The notes below the pieces were generated by a model that saw nothing but the letters and a program-made list of their open reading frames with translations, made no database searches and was not told the DNA's origin. Source: Strigops habroptila (taxonomy: Eukaryota > Chordata > Aves > Psittaciformes > Psittacidae). From it: a stretch of DNA of 64,000 nucleotides. Every line of letters begins with the position of its first letter. Within the stretch, counting starts at the first letter, position 1. This document shows, piece after piece, positions 50,166 through 64,000 of the stretch. Made by a program: the position numbers and the translations under genes. Where the stretch lies: the NCBI RefSeq assembly GCF_004027225.2, contig NC_044282.2, positions 64,961,225-65,025,224 on the forward strand. Direction: 5' to 3'.

Positions 50166-53100
50166 ATAACAACAGAAATGAATCACCATCACTGGTGAGC
50201 ATCCAGAAGGTCAGAAAGAGAGCAGCAGTACCTTCCCTCACGTTAAACTTGGTGCAATGCTCAGGATCCCAGATATGAGCTGACTCTTGTCACATCACCA
50301 GAAAGGACATTTGCTGTAGGAAGTCATGGTATGCCAACACACAGGGGATGATGCAAACAAAAGCTAAAGACTAAGCTTGCATGCCAGATTACAGATCAAG
50401 TCCTCAGAGACAATACCTCAAGGATTTAAATGATGCTGAGGAGGTAAATCAACAAGTCGTCTACAGTAATACATACAAAGCATGGCTGAAGTGATATGGC
50501 CAAGACCGGAGGCTGTATTGTGTATGCGGTTAGGGAACAGAGAATAAAATCTATTATTATTTACAGAGTAGTAAATCTATTACAAAAATGGAATTTTCTT
50601 TTGTTTTTTCTTGAGGGGAAAGACTTCAGAAGTAAATAGGAAATGATTCAGGATGTACATTTATCTCACTGGTGAGCTGCATACATAAACACCGAAGACC
50701 AGCATTAAACAGCATGTGAAATGGAGAAAGTCAATAATGAAACGAAAGATGACCAAGCTAACGAATGACAAAGGGCCTTCACAAGAGTAAGAATGTGTCC
50801 TGATTATTGATTTTGAAACTGCAGGTGGTAGTTGGAGGCTGGAAAGAAGTGGACAGTAGAAATGTCAGATATGAATTTGTGATGTGGGAAATCAGTTAGA
50901 ATAATAATGTTGCTGCACACCACTAAGATGCCCAGCTGCAAGCACTATACAGCTGCAATTTCATAAACTTCACTGCGTTTTAGTAAGGCATTCTTCTTGC
51001 CATTTTTTGAGTGAATTCACTGAGGCAGGAGAAAGCAAATATGATTTAATTTGGGGTTCACATGTTGGATCAATTTCCTCCAGTGCTGTGTAACCACCTA
51101 TCCATTATAAACTATGTCCTCTGCTGATGTCTCAGATTAGGCAGCTGAATCTCTGGTAATTTGTGAGAGCATCTTGGCCAGAGAGATGATGCAACTGCCC
51201 AAAGAATGTCCCTATTTATGTAGGCTCCTAACATTCAGAACCTTCCTTTCTTTATACGGATTTCTTCACATGAAGAAGTTTGCTGCAGATGTGGAATGGG
51301 ATGTAATTACAGAAAACAGTGAAACTGGAGGCAAAACACAAGCCACAGTTACTTGTGCTTGTAACTGTATGCGGGTTTTCTTTAAGCACAGAGAAGAGGT
51401 TGTTGGAGTCACCTGTGCCTCAGCAGGTGACCTTCCCAGCCAGTTGGTGTTGCCACAGGGAGTGCCTTTAAAACTCAGATCGTGTTGGCAGGCTCTAAGC
51501 TGCTGCGGCCAGCTAGGGGAACCATGAGAAGTTTTCTCTCACAGCTCTGCAAGAGGCAACCAAAACCTCAGTCCTCTCCTGAGGGAGGTCAGCTGTAAGC
51601 ACTGGGTGTCAGCAGGAGGAGGAGATGGTCGCATGGGTGAGGAGCTTGCTTTACATTCACCAACCTGGCAAGAGGCAAACTAAAGCCTGAGGAAATCCCA
51701 GCAGTTTTAGCAGCTCTGGCTATTGCAAGGAGCCACTTGTGAGGCCCAACAACTTTTGGTGACCCACTTGGGCAGGCGCGGGCGAACGTGGTCAAGCCGG
51801 GGAGCCTGGGAGTAGGAGTAAAGTTGAACTGTGCAATCTCTCTCCCAAGATGCCTGATGAAGGCAGATGTGGGACTGCCAGAGATGTGTGAGTCATAGCA
51901 AGCTGCGAGAGGGAAAAGGTGAGCTGAAGGGAGGATAGCGTGTTTATACCTCAGGATCAGGGCATGCTGGGATTAGCCTCTGCTCTAGTGCGTTGTTAAA
52001 GTTGCTCCTTTTATTGGCGCACGTGGAAGTTCTCTGTGGTCAGTACAGTCTCCAGCATGATCTTACTGCCTTTATTATTTACCCATATCAATATGGTGCC
52101 ATCTCCATCCCGAAAGTTAAGACAGCATAATTGTGTGCTATGCTTTTAAAAGCAAGCGCCATCTCCAAATCCATCAGGTATCTCCAAAAGCTTTAGACAG
52201 TGTTCTGCACCCTAAAAGTTGTAGGCTATGTATAAAATAAGTATTTCATTAGTGGTGTGCAGTTGGTATATTAGATATTATATCTAATACTGCAAAACCT
52301 CAACCTCTTCATGTGAGAAGAGACAGAAAACTAGGTAATACGAAGATTTTCAGAAGGAGGAAGAAATGTGTTCCTTGCCACGCACGCAGTGTTCAGCAGT
52401 TATATACAAATGGTTAGGATGATTTGTCAATGTGGGAGTTCAATCTTGTACTCACACTAGAGTTCCTGAAAATGTTTCTACATACAGTAGGTATAGAAAA
52501 TAAAAGTAAGTGTATCTATATACTCACTGAGAGCAAATAATCGTTTTTCTATCGAGAATGAATAGAGAAAAATAAGAGAAACAGATGCTTTCTTAATCTT
52601 TGCAGAAAAGGTGTTTCATTCTAATTTCCCAGCCATTGCAAGGTGGTGCACTGGTTCACTAGCAATAAAAGCACAGAAAAAAACCCCAGCAGTTGTCAGA
52701 CCTGTTGTTTCTCTCCAAATAGGTAAGTTCCAGGTTCTAATCAACTTTGGAAGAGGACACTCTGGAAAGATCATCCCAGGGATTTGATCACAGGTTAGTG
52801 ATGAGCTTACGGAAATCTGTAAAGATCATGTTAGGGTTTTATAAGTTCTGTTTACTGTAGTTGTTAATTTGCTGTTTTTCCATTGCTGTATTCCTCTCTT
52901 CTGCACATTCATCAAGGAAGGCTGTATTTGCCCAAATGGTTTAACTGGAAAATGGAGATTGCTTTGTGTCCATGCCATGTCCTTCTGGCCTCCAAGTTTT
53001 TCTTAATTCCTGCTTAGTGTCTTAATGTTTTGTTGTTTTTACAGTCATGATGCAGATGACAACTGAGACTGGCAGGAACGTTCAGAATATCAAACTTACA

Positions 53101-56100
53101 CTCCAAAAGTATTTTAGTTAAATGTTCCTCCCTCACACTTTCTGTTTGGATTTTCCTTGGCCTTACAAGACATCTTTGATAGACACACAAGCTGCCCACG
53201 TGCCCTTTCTTGTGCTGCTCACCTGTGGGAGCAGCTCTGCGCTGGTGATCTGATGGCCAGACAGGGAGCAGGTGGATTGTGCTCTCCTTCGTGCTCTGAA
53301 GATCGGTCAATGAAAGCTTCCCGAGATGGGTCTTCTTCATCTGACTGCCCCAGAAACTCTGTTAAGATGAATCAAGATATGATATCAGGCTTAGTTAATT
53401 TAAAAGCACCAATCAAGTTGACAACTTAGATGTCAATAAGGACAAGGGTGTCCTCTCTTGTAACGGATGAAATTGAATGGAAAACCATATGCTTATACAG
53501 CTTTCACCCTTGAGTTTTCCCCTTGAAAAGGAGGACAAGTAGCTAATGACCAGCAACAATAACATATCTTAAGAGTCTTTGGAAGGGAGTGAGTGTGTGT
53601 TGGCTTCAGTTAGCAAGGAGGAAATGCCTTCTCTAAATTGACAAATACAGAAGGTCTAGCTGGCTGCCAAAGTCTGCTGCATGTGAGTATTTCACTGTTG
53701 CCATACGGATTCAAGTCTTATCAACTGGACTGCTCCCCACAAGGCTATGTGTAACTCCTTCCTTTAAAAATAAAGACTTCTCTTAGCTTTGTTTCAAAAT
53801 AATTTGGTTCACAATCAAGACCTGAAGTCTTCAAGTAGGTGAAGGAAGGGCCTTCAATTCCCAGGTTCCAGCCTGAGCCTTTTGGGGAAGGAAATTGAAA
53901 ATACCTGAACCACTTAAAAATATAGAAGAGGAAATGCATATTCTAGATGTGAGACTTAAATAAAGAATTTAATCAGCAGAATTTGGATTAAGGAAAAAAA
54001 CCCCTATTACAGATAAAGACTTTAAAAGATTTTTCTCAAAGTCATAAGACCCTTTTGCTTTTTTTTTTCCTTTTTTAATCCTATTTTTCTCCCCTTGTTC
54101 TCTGCCCTCCCAGATCCTGTACAAGCTAATCTCTGCAATACCCATGGCAACACCATGGGCAGTGCAAAGAATATAATGCTCTTGTGAGTGTTGCCATACT
54201 GCTAGTTCACATTTTGGCCGGAGACCCAGAATGTTCACCAGCTTAGGAGGGCAAATCTACTTGTAAGTGTTTCTGAACCTCCAAGTCCTAAAAAGCTAAC
54301 GCCGTCAGGCTGCTGCAGACTGTTTCTACTCTTCATGTACCAAAATATTACTAGCATCTGCGGTGTGAGAAAAGGTGAAGTGTGGCAGCTGATTTGGCTT
54401 TCTCAGGTAACTGATATTCTCTGCCTGTGCTGCTGTTTCCCACACATGCAGCAATGTGGGAAATTGCTGAAAACAACCAACTTGGTCAGGAGCAACACAC
54501 CTCCAAGCATGCATACCACATTACAATAAGTAAAGGAGCCAAACTGGTCTTGGTGCAATTTCTCCTCTACCTTGAATAAAAAATCCAGGGAGAAAAAAAG
54601 GAGGTGAGAAAAAGGTGTAGGAACAATGCTCTACATCTAGGAAACTCAACTCCAAGGCAAGTAAAGTAGGTTTCTCTGGAGATCTCTTCTTGGAGCCTGA
54701 TGGAGAGTGAGCAGCCAAGAGAAGGACAGTAGCAATATGGAAAACTTAAAAAGGAGAAACTGCTTTTGATAGGCATGAAGAACTCTGGGAAAGGGCTTGA
54801 ACAAAATTCCTACTGATATGTTGTGTGGGCAAAATCCACCACAGCTCTTGTGGGACAAAACTGACAATCTCTGCTTGGGAGCACAGTTCTCGCTGCTATG
54901 CTTCCACCTATGAACCAAGTCTTTGGTCCTGAAGAGCCTTCCCCTTCACCTGTTAAGGAGGGAAATGTTTGTTAAACCTTTGAGTTTTCTAAATGTCAAA
55001 GTTAAGACATACAGTGTGAGTCAAGCTGGTGTAATATATCTTATTTTCCTCTCTTTTTCTTTCTCCACCTATTCAGTAATATCCAAGGCCTACAGAACTT
55101 ACCAATTAAATTTACAAACTTTCACCAATATATGATGCCTATGGCTTCTCCTTACACATCACTCCTGAGGCTGACCTAGCTCCAAGGATCAGTGGCATTT
55201 CAGAACGTAAAACCCTGAGAGATGCCAAGAGAGGAGCGCATATTGAAAAAAAGAAACAAAATAGGACTGGGGCAGCTTTGTCTTGATCTCTCTCCATCAT
55301 ACTATTAATTTGTACTTTCTTATACCTGCTGAGAACCAGATGTAAATAAATCACAAACTTCTCATATCAATCACTTCAAACTCACGCATGTGCTTTTGGT
55401 GGGTCCTAGCAGTTTTGTAACATGGAGTGGGCTACAACTTGGAGGTATCCAGTCCTCATGCAGCATACTTCTGATATATGAATGCTATAGGCAATTATAA
55501 CCATCGACACTGATTTTGATATTTTGCTCTGTGGACGCAGCACAGCTATACCTTATTAAGTAATACTACTGGATTCATAGGAACTCCATGGAAAACAGAC
55601 CAGTCTGTCATACACAAGCACATTTGTAGCCAGAACTGGGAGATGAGGGGGGTTCTTAGCCACAGGAGTGCAAATACATTTCTTTGCACTTTCATATCTA
55701 AATTAAATATCTGAGACTGACCTCAACTTACAAGGATTGAACCTATTCTAGTCGGGGTATACAACTGCAGTGTTGCAGAAGAATGCTAGATAGGATCAGA
55801 TGCCAGGAGTGGTTCAAAGCCACAAACCCATCAGATACAAGCTCTAGAGTAAAGAAATAAACATTTTTGTTGTGGGACATTGGACTGTGTTCACTGTGAG
55901 AAATGATACAGCAGGAAAAACAAATGTGCAAGGAATACTGTTTAAACAACACAGCCCTTCCCAAACCAGAGGCAACATATCCCACGTTTAATTAAAAAGG
56001 GAAGGATTTTGGCAACAGTGTCATAGAGCTGTGAGAGGGTCGTCGTCCTCACATCTGGATGAGGGCTCTGGCCAGGGTTTGATGCTTAATAGAGACTTAA

Positions 56101-59100
56101 CTTTGTGCTAACATTGGAGGTATCACAAGTTGCACCTAATATTTTGTATTCAGGTACTCAGGAATCTTCTTCTGGCTTGTTGCACAATAAACTCCTGCTG
56201 GTTTTAATTCTAGCCTAGGATTTGCCTATCATGTGAGGATCTAGGGATTTGAATCTGAATTTGAATTTTTAAAACTCAAGGGTTGGTATCGCAGCTAACG
56301 CCTCATCATTAAAGTAATTTACTAAATGCAATAATATGAATTATATTGTGCTAAAAATCTTTATCTACAAAATCCCATTTGTCATGATCAGTATTAGCAT
56401 ACTATTGTACACACACAACCATACAATGCACATTCTGCATTTCCAAAATTTACTGGTAGCTGCTATTGCTACACCTAGCAACTGTCTGAAATAGCTAAAT
56501 ATGTTTCTTTACAAGTCCAGTAAAAGTTTTCCTATGCTTTCATGAGCAGAATGTTCCCTGAACACCACACACATCTCATGAGATCTCATCCTTTCCCTCT
56601 CACATACGTGTCATTACTTAACCGTATCTATACTCTTTTGGATCTGTGTCTGCAAGTCAGAAGCTGTTTCCATTCTCCAGTATCCTCCACTGGACTTTCA
56701 GGGATAAAAATGCATTTTAAAACGTGCAATGACATGGTAAAATGAAAACCTTCTTTTAATATTGTTTGTAAAATTGACAGCTCCACTTAACAGAAGCCAT
56801 TAGATTATTTAGAAAGTGGCAGCTGCTCTTGTAAAAATGCGTCCCTTTTTTTGGGCATGAAAAATAAACTAGTTGATAAGCGAGAGATAAGCCATTTGAC
56901 TTCTTCTTTGTGTGCCTGGCATGGTATGCAGAACCAATTCTGTACAATCTGATGTTTATAGAGCAATCGTAATGTACGACCTCCTTAGGCAACAGGGACA
57001 CAAGAAGCCTGTAAAATGCTGAAGCAAGCATTTAATCAGAAGTCTTCATGCTGATCTTTGAAAAATTCAATAAGTTCAAAAAATGTAACTCCTTCTAAAG
57101 ATAAAATACCATTTTTTTTTTGCTTCAGGAGTTGCAAATATATCCCAATGAACTCCCAGTGAACCACACAGACTTCAGGCATACTGCTCTTTTCTTTTTA
57201 AAGAAAGAAGTAGAGTTCTTCTGAAAGAAAGAAATCAAGGGTCCGAAGAAATGCAAATGGTTAAGCAAAGCAAGTGCTGCAAAACAGTATAGTTTAATAA
57301 TAACCTAAACAAACACACTTTTTTTAGGCATTTAAATAGCTATTTCCATGTGAATAAGTTTGTATCTCCTTTTATTATGCATTAACTTCTTTTTTTATTT
57401 TAATTTTTTATTTTGACCTGTTGAAATCAAACTCTTGAGCTTTGTGAGTTTGTTGGGGTTTTTTGTTTGTGTTTTTTCTTTTAATTTTGAGACAAATGAT
57501 GGCTGCAGGAGGCATGATATTGAGCATGATCTCATACATTATCTGGTTGCTCCACCTTAACTCTACCCTGGGTTTTCTCAAACCACATGCAGGTATTTCT
57601 AAAGCCACTGGGTAAAATTCTTTTGGTATCAAAATTAGTGGGAAGTTCCATTGCTGACTCAAGCATGCTCAGCAATTTTTTTCTGGCTTCAATTGTTCTC
57701 CAGAAAATGTCTTTCTAAAGAAACAGATTCTAATAAAATTGTTTAGTTTCAACAAAAACCACACAGTTTTGTCTGTGTGTGTGTAAAACTGTAACTAAAC
57801 TTCTCTGCTTTTTTTGGCCTAGTTTTCCACGGCTTCTTATTTTTAGATTATTTTTGTGTTGTTAGTTAATTCCCAATGCTGACATGTTTTAATTTGACAA
57901 ATATAAATTGTCAAAATATTGGTCTTATAGTACTTTTAGAACTCATTGAGAACAGCTGTTACTGCTGAGAGAGCTGGAAAAGGTACATTAAATCAGAATA
58001 TCTCCCATTTGTGTTGTAATTTAACAATTTGATACCTGAGAAGATAAGGCACTTCAATCACTACTAAGTAGAAGCAACCCTTAATGGTAGCATAACATGT
58101 CATTATTTCACTAGTGGGATATTAGCTATATTAGCAGCAGCAAAACTGTTTCAGTGGGTGTGACGGGAAATGTAGGAATTAAAATAAAAGTTATGTGATA
58201 AAACTAAAGAAGTAGTTAGCATTTATAAACAACTCCTCAATTTTTAGCAAAGAGGGTTACACTTCACATAGCAGGCTTCTGCAGCTTGCAGTGAAACCTG
58301 GCTTTAAAACTTTCTGCCAAGTCTTCACTAGTTCTGGCTGAGATTTCAATCTCTACTACTCATTTGCTCTGCTAAAATCATATACAAAATTAAGCTAACC
58401 ACTATATATGCTGAATAGTTGATTTTATATCTCCCTGGAGCCTAAGTAATCATGTTCCTTAGGAACTACCTTAGCAGTGCCAATATTATTTAATTTTGTT
58501 TTTTTTAAAAGGTGTGTCTTTTACAGCATGATCCAGATGTAGTAGTACCAAGCTATGATGGGTTGCTGAAAGAGGCTGAATAATCAAGGCTTTGCTTCAA
58601 CCCCAGGCCCTTTCACTTCAAAGGCTTGACTAGTGCCCCAGCAATAGAGATCTTGCACCTCTAGATTTTATCGGTTTCCCTGAAACCATGTGAAGTTTGC
58701 CTTGTAATCTTGGCAGCCAGCAAGCGGCTCTCCTCTGCCTCTGCGGATGCATGTTAACAAGCTGGACTGCCAAAACACAGGACGAGCAACCTAAGGCTGC
58801 TATTGCTCAGTAATTACAGCAGGCACGGGAGGGAGGACATTCCTGGTGACCAGGCATTTTCTTTGTTTGTTAAGTGGTACTTTAGACCAGGTCTTTTTTT
58901 TTCCTTCTTCTTTTTTTTTTTTTTTTTCATTTTAAGTGACTACCTAGAAATACCTGTTCTAAAGGAAAGCTGAGCAAAAGGTGCTGGTCAGCAGAGACAT
59001 TCCCATTGTTTGGGTTGAGGCTGCAGCGGTGGAAATGTGGGTGCATGCTCCAGAGCATCTTAGCAAAAGCATTCAGGGAAGACCTGATTATTTGTAAGTG

Positions 59101-62100
59101 ATGCTCTAAAGACTGCAGAGAGCAAAAGTGCCTCTAGCATTGCAAGCTCCAACCCACAACGGGCAAAGCAGGCGCTGCCGAACTTGCGTGTTCCTTCAGC
59201 TGCTCTTCGTGACGCCCGTGTATGGGGCACACCCTCTGCTTGGCACTTCCAGCCCAAGGACCGAGCGTCTCTGCTCCCGGCTTCTGCCCTTCAGGCACCC
59301 AGAGCAGGGATATGTGCTGGCCAGACTGGAGGCAGGCAGGCTCAGGGGAGAAGAAAACCATTTCAGGGGGTTAATTGAAAGAGAAATACATCTATAAACA
59401 CAAGATGCAGAATGGAAGCCTGCAAATGAATGCTGCCAGCTGGAAGTTGGCCAAACTGATAACGCAGAAAAGAAATTGAGGGTTAAGTGTTTTGGATGCT
59501 GAAGGCTTGGAGTTCAAAGAAGAGCTCAAAGAAACTCCCAGACACCAAGTCCATACAAAGAGGCTCTAGGCAAACACAAGCCTTCTGCAGGACAGCTCTA
59601 TCCCAGAGTTTCCAAAAGGGAATGGTGTATCTTTCAGCACCTGAGAGCTCTTGTGCAAGGGAAGATGATGCCCACAGGTGAGCTATGGCTGGAGGAGCAG
59701 AAGGAGTTGTTTTCCACAGGGAAATGGATGAGAAGCACATCTGCCCATATCAGGTTGGAAGAACAATGTCTAGCTGTGGATGTATTTTCATTGCTTGGTA
59801 GAAAGAGGCAAAAGGGAGCTGCACCTCCAGGCTTGGAAGCAAGGGGAACCAGGGCAAGGCTGGAGGTCACTGTCTTTCCTCAAGCATCAGTTCCTGTCCA
59901 GGTCAGGAAGGGGGTACTGTACCTGATGGCAACCCAGTTTTCACTAGGTATGTAAGGACTGAGGGATTGCAACTAGAAACTCCTGCCCAAATCCCAGGAA
60001 GAAAACTTTAGAACCCCAGGAAGAAAAAATAGAAGTATGCTTTCTTTTCCAAAGAAAATCTGGTTTGCGTCTGCATGGGCTGCTATTTTCTGTGCAGTGG
60101 ATTGGGGGTAGGAAAGCTGCCTTTTTCCACTGGATCAGGAAGCTGGACTGAAAACAGAGGATGGGAGAACTGGTGATGTGTCTCTTTGACATAACACTCT
60201 CTGTTCCAGGCCCTTCTGGTGGTTTTGTGACAAGGACCCCAGCACTGACCCTTCCCTAGAGACTATATGACAAGACCACCGTGGTCTTCATACAGCCTAT
60301 TTTTAATCAGCTGAGGTCAGAGTCCTTTACAAATGAGGTCTGTGTTGTTATCCCATGCTCCAGTGCGGTGTGAGAGCGGCACAAGGACAGCACAGCACAG
60401 CTGTAGGAAGGAATCTTAGTGCAGGAATTACATTTACAGGTGGGAAAACCTTAGTTGTAGTATCAACACTTTTAGAGCAGGTGCATAACTATGTCATAGC
60501 GCTGGAGCAAGGCTAGAGTTCAAGAGTTAGCTAATTGTATCTCTCTCAAAAAGGAATTGCCTCAGACCAGTTAATTGTCAAGATAACGAATTGCAGCAAT
60601 TCTCCTCATTTGGAGCTGGGCCACTAACACTGATCTGAACTGTATTTAAACTCTTGATGACAGAGACTGAAAAAGATATTGCAATACTGGAGGTACAGGT
60701 TCCTAAAGCAAAACTGCATATACAGCTGGAGTTGAGAGGCAGCAAGGGCATGCAAGTACACATCCTGCATATCCTTTAGATATGAAGAAATTCCCTGGAG
60801 CACTGACTCTGGTGCCTGGGCAGGTAGAGTTCATCTTGAATCTTTGGGAGTGATTGAGGTCCAAAGAGAATATTACACTACCCATCAAGTCTCAATTACT
60901 GCAATATGAGATAACACAAGCAGAAATTTTAGCTCCCCCCTTCCACAGAAAGAAACAGACCCCAAAAGTAGTGATTTGAAGTTACCGAGGTTTTTCTGTT
61001 AGCTGCAAGAAAACACTCTCTGTGGGCCTGATGCCATGATTTCCATGGCATTGCATTCTCCCAAGTCCCAGATCACTACAGAATTTTTATTTTCTGTGCA
61101 GCAGTAGACATGGACAAGTTTGGAGGAAAGGAAAAGCAGAAGAAAGCTTCATAAAATTCAGGCTTAGCACAATAACTGTCTTCTATTTCTGCTGAAAGTG
61201 AAGTAGACAGCATCAGGTGAAATGAAATTACGTAAGTTCTTGTGCCAGACCTTCTCCTCTCACTGGCAGGCATTCTTTCCCTCACAAGAGAAACATGGAC
61301 CAGAATAAATCCTGTACGTTGACTTAGGGGAACTGAAAAGAATCAGGGATGAGCAATACCATCCCTGAAGGATGCTCCAGACATGCTTAAGTTGGGGCAC
61401 GGAACCGAGTTCCGTTGGGCTTCACTGGGGTGCTCCTCCAAAGCAGCCAGGACAAAGCCTCTGCTGCTACTCACATCTGCTATGAATGGAGTAGGACACA
61501 TTGAAGACTCTTCTCTTTGTGCTCTATCAGTGCTTTTTGGTGTTAGACAAAGCAGGAACGCTTTCAGAAATTATTTCATGCTGATAGTTTAAGCAGAAAT
61601 AATGTCAGGCAAAGACCTCTGACAAAAACAACCTGACTGGCACGCTCCCTTTGGGAAAAGGATGCACTGAAAGAAAAATGGTTGTTGATGACTGTGTGAC
61701 TATGTCAGGGCCTGAAAAAGCATCAACATGAGAAATTAGCCAGACAGCTTGTTTCAGAATATTTCTTCTGAATGGTCTACTCTAGGAAGGAAATACTTTC
61801 TTTCTCGTGTTGTTCAGAATAACCAATCTTTAACTGTAAGTCCACTTAATCTAGAAGAGCAAAGTGGCTTTTATTTTGGAATAAGTGCATCCACAGGTAG
61901 AATTCTTTCAAAATAGCTAATCTGGTCATTGACACATGTAAACAAGCACTTGTAAATTGATGGGCATGGTAAAGAATTCATGAAGGTATGGCCCAGGACT
62001 TCTTACTCAATTTGCAACATTTACTTAGACCTGTCTTCCTCAGGGCTAGTATAGTGATCAACAGAGCTTACAGAGAGCCAGGTTCAATTTAAACAACACT

Positions 62101-62695
62101 GTCATATGTTTGAAAAAGAAGGAAATGAGCTTTTGAAAACTGTCTCCTCCTGTTGTCCCCTCAAGTTCCAAGTCTATCTTGCTCGAGTTGATGCTCACTT
62201 TTTAATACCACAGTCAAGTGGTAATCTAGGATTTAGTAGATCTCAGAAGTTTTGACTGCCCATAAGGTTGGGTCTAAGGCTGGCACGGGCTGGAGATGAA
62301 GTGAGTGCAGCCTCTTCTAGAACAAGCGAGTGACTGATAAAGGGTAACTTTCTGTTGCTTGCAGCAAGTTTCTTGGCTTAGGCTGCAGTAGAAATGACTT
62401 GCTGTGCGCAGATGCCAAAGAAAGGCTTAAATCAGGTCGAAAATTATAGAAAGAACAAATCTTTGCAGAATGGGTTACGTCATCTTGTGCAATATGCAGG
62501 ATGCTTATCTGTTTTCCTTCCCAAGACTTTTGTGCTGCTGGAGCACTTCTGGGAAAGAAAGGGCCATCTCAGACTGGAAATCTGGACTGAGGTTGCTCTG
62601 GCTATGTTTATGGTGGCTTAGTGCATGTGCCCACACAGTGTGGCAGCAGCAAGAGCTACGTGGAAAATGCAAAGTGACCTAGATCAGCACCCCTA
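50166..62695. other. Intergenic, no gene recognised
   Basis: AT-rich unique sequence with short chance reading frames on both strands, including a 117-codon plus-strand frame at 51174-51527 that resembles nothing I know. A possible MIR-like remnant lies near 60300-60450 and a T-rich run at 58895-58930. No splice-linked exons were recognised. Confidence 0.55.
60300..60450 (-). mobile_element. Possible MIR-like SINE remnant
   Basis: The series tttacaaatgaggtctgtgt, tgttatcccatgctcc and gcacaaggacagcacagcac resembles the reverse complement of a MIR-type core in order, but is very diverged. Confidence 0.3.
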
Positions 62696-62699
62696 ATTC

Positions 62700-62935
62700 C
62701 TGCAGCTGTGCTAGTTGCTCCGTCCTGTGCAAGTGTGATGTGAACCACATACCAGTCATGTTAGAGAGTGACCTTGTTTTCTTAGAGAAACCTGTGTAAA
62801 AAGTGATATAACAACACTCTTGACACCTACCTCACAGGATGTTGTGAAGCTTAATTAAATGTGAGCAAAAGCAAAAAGCATTTTGAGATCCTTAGATGAA
62901 AAAAGTTTTTATAAATGTAAATTATAATAATTATG
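62700..62935 (+). mobile_element. Ancient MIR-like SINE remnant
   Basis: The series gagtgaccttgttttcttag, gtgtaaaaagtgatataa, cacctacctcacaggatgtt, gtgaagcttaattaaatg, then cattttgagatccttag and tataaatgtaaattataata follows the order of a forward MIR-type SINE, core to 3' tail. This is the best MIR-like match in the window. Confidence 0.6.
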
Positions 62936-64000
62936 GCTAGTAACCACCGTCAACTACTGAAACAATTAATTCAGGTTGCCACAGGCCATCACAGCAACGT
63001 GTGCAAAGAAGCATCAGCCATTTAATGACATATATGTTGCGTGAGAACTCTAATCCTTAAAAATGCTGTAAACAAAGAGGAAAAAACTAGACACTCGGGG
63101 CTTGCCCCTGCCCGGTGCAGTTGCTGGAAGTTTCCTCTATTGCTTCCATCCCCCCTGTGTTTACATTGTGACTCTTCCCCAAGAAGAGCCCACCTTAAAA
63201 ATTCCATCAGTGGTATCATTTTAGTTGTTATGATATTTATATTTAATATTGCAAGGAAACTGAAAATGACTGCAAATAGCTTGGCTCACAAAAAAATTGG
63301 GGAATACATAAATACATAAATTACAGAAAACATAACTCTGTTTTTTGTTAATTCTCCCTCTCACCCCCCCTACCAACCCCTGGCCCAGCCTGCTTATAGC
63401 ATCACAGAATAGACTTTGGCTGCAGGGTATTATCCAGCTGACTTTCCAAGGGTGAAAACAAAAGCTAAGCAATCAAGATGTGTCTGGCCAAATACTTAAA
63501 GGCCCAGTGCACACATTTAGTTGACAACTGACTGAAATCTGAACCATTTCGTTCAGCCTTTCTTGCTTCAAAACTGATTTGGGCTTAAATAGCTAAAACC
63601 TACAGGTGTTTAAATGCTCTCCCTTGTCAGCAGAACAGCCTCATCAGACATGGTCTGAGGATGTGGTCAGACTGGAAGAGATATCCAAAGACCCCACAGG
63701 TGAATCCCAAAGAGCAGGCTAGCCCACCTGTGCCCCTTAGGCTTATTTCATTGCTTGCCTTTAAAGACGAAAATGCAGAAGAGTAGTAGTTACTAAGCAC
63801 CCAACTTACCAAAGCAATTAGGCTAAATGCACTGCAGCTAGAAATTTAAGCAATGCACTGAATTTAATTTGAGAATCCATGGTCATAAGACTGAAACCTT
63901 TAACATTTAACCTAGCAGCAAATTAAATCAGCTTTCTGATCTAGTGAAAAATTCTGTGCTATTGAAGTTTGAAAGTGTGAAGCACACACTTATTAAAAAG
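62936..64000. other. Intergenic, nothing recognised
   Basis: AT-rich sequence to the window edge. No exon, RNA gene or clear repeat was recognised. Confidence 0.55.

Noticed and set aside
51174-51527. 117-codon plus-strand frame
   Set aside because: No recognisable domain and no gene context; length is within chance for this many frames.

Overview
The window is vertebrate nuclear DNA, most likely from a bird. It has short coding exons with GT-AG introns, low repeat density, decayed CR1-type LINE 3' ends, a few very old MIR-like SINE remnants and one strong CpG-rich domain. I recognise two protein-coding genes, both on the + strand and in the order known from other amniotes: the 3' end of EHBP1, then OTX1. 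Species-level assignment is not possible from this sequence alone.

Layout: about 1-15537 appears to be intron of EHBP1 (AT-rich, no convincing exon). Four terminal EHBP1 coding exons follow at 15538-15637, 16795-16868, 23383-23497 and 23643-23733. Together they encode the last 126 residues: most of the C-terminal bMERB (Rab-binding, coiled-coil) region and a final CVLQ CaaX box. The last two exons already lie in a GC-rich domain running from about 22.35 to 31.5 kb. EHBP1 3'UTR sequence probably reaches 24.1 or 24.7 kb. The interval 24.7-28.9 kb holds the CpG-island promoter and non-coding 5' exon region of OTX1. The three OTX1 coding exons are 28903-28999, 29527-29678 and 30359-31117; they form an intact 335-residue K50 homeodomain protein. 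A 3'UTR of about 1.15 kb ends at an AATAAA at 32265.

From about 32.3 kb to 64 kb I find no gene. This stretch holds simple repeats, at least one CR1 remnant, MIR-like remnants and many short chance reading frames. The next gene in the mammalian order (WDPCP, opposite strand) was not recognised here.

Functionally the two genes are neighbours rather than a pathway. EHBP1 links endocytic EHD/Rab machinery to actin in the cytoplasm. OTX1 is a transcription factor of the anterior head and brain. The long EHBP1 introns and the 22-28 kb interval contain several motif-dense stretches that could be OTX1 regulatory DNA; those calls are inference. I found no sign of a novel enzymatic or defence system. 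The most interesting items are a possible early-terminating EHBP1 exon that would remove the Rab-binding C-terminus and CaaX box, the complete OTX1 in extremely GC-rich sauropsid DNA, and candidate regulatory elements around it.
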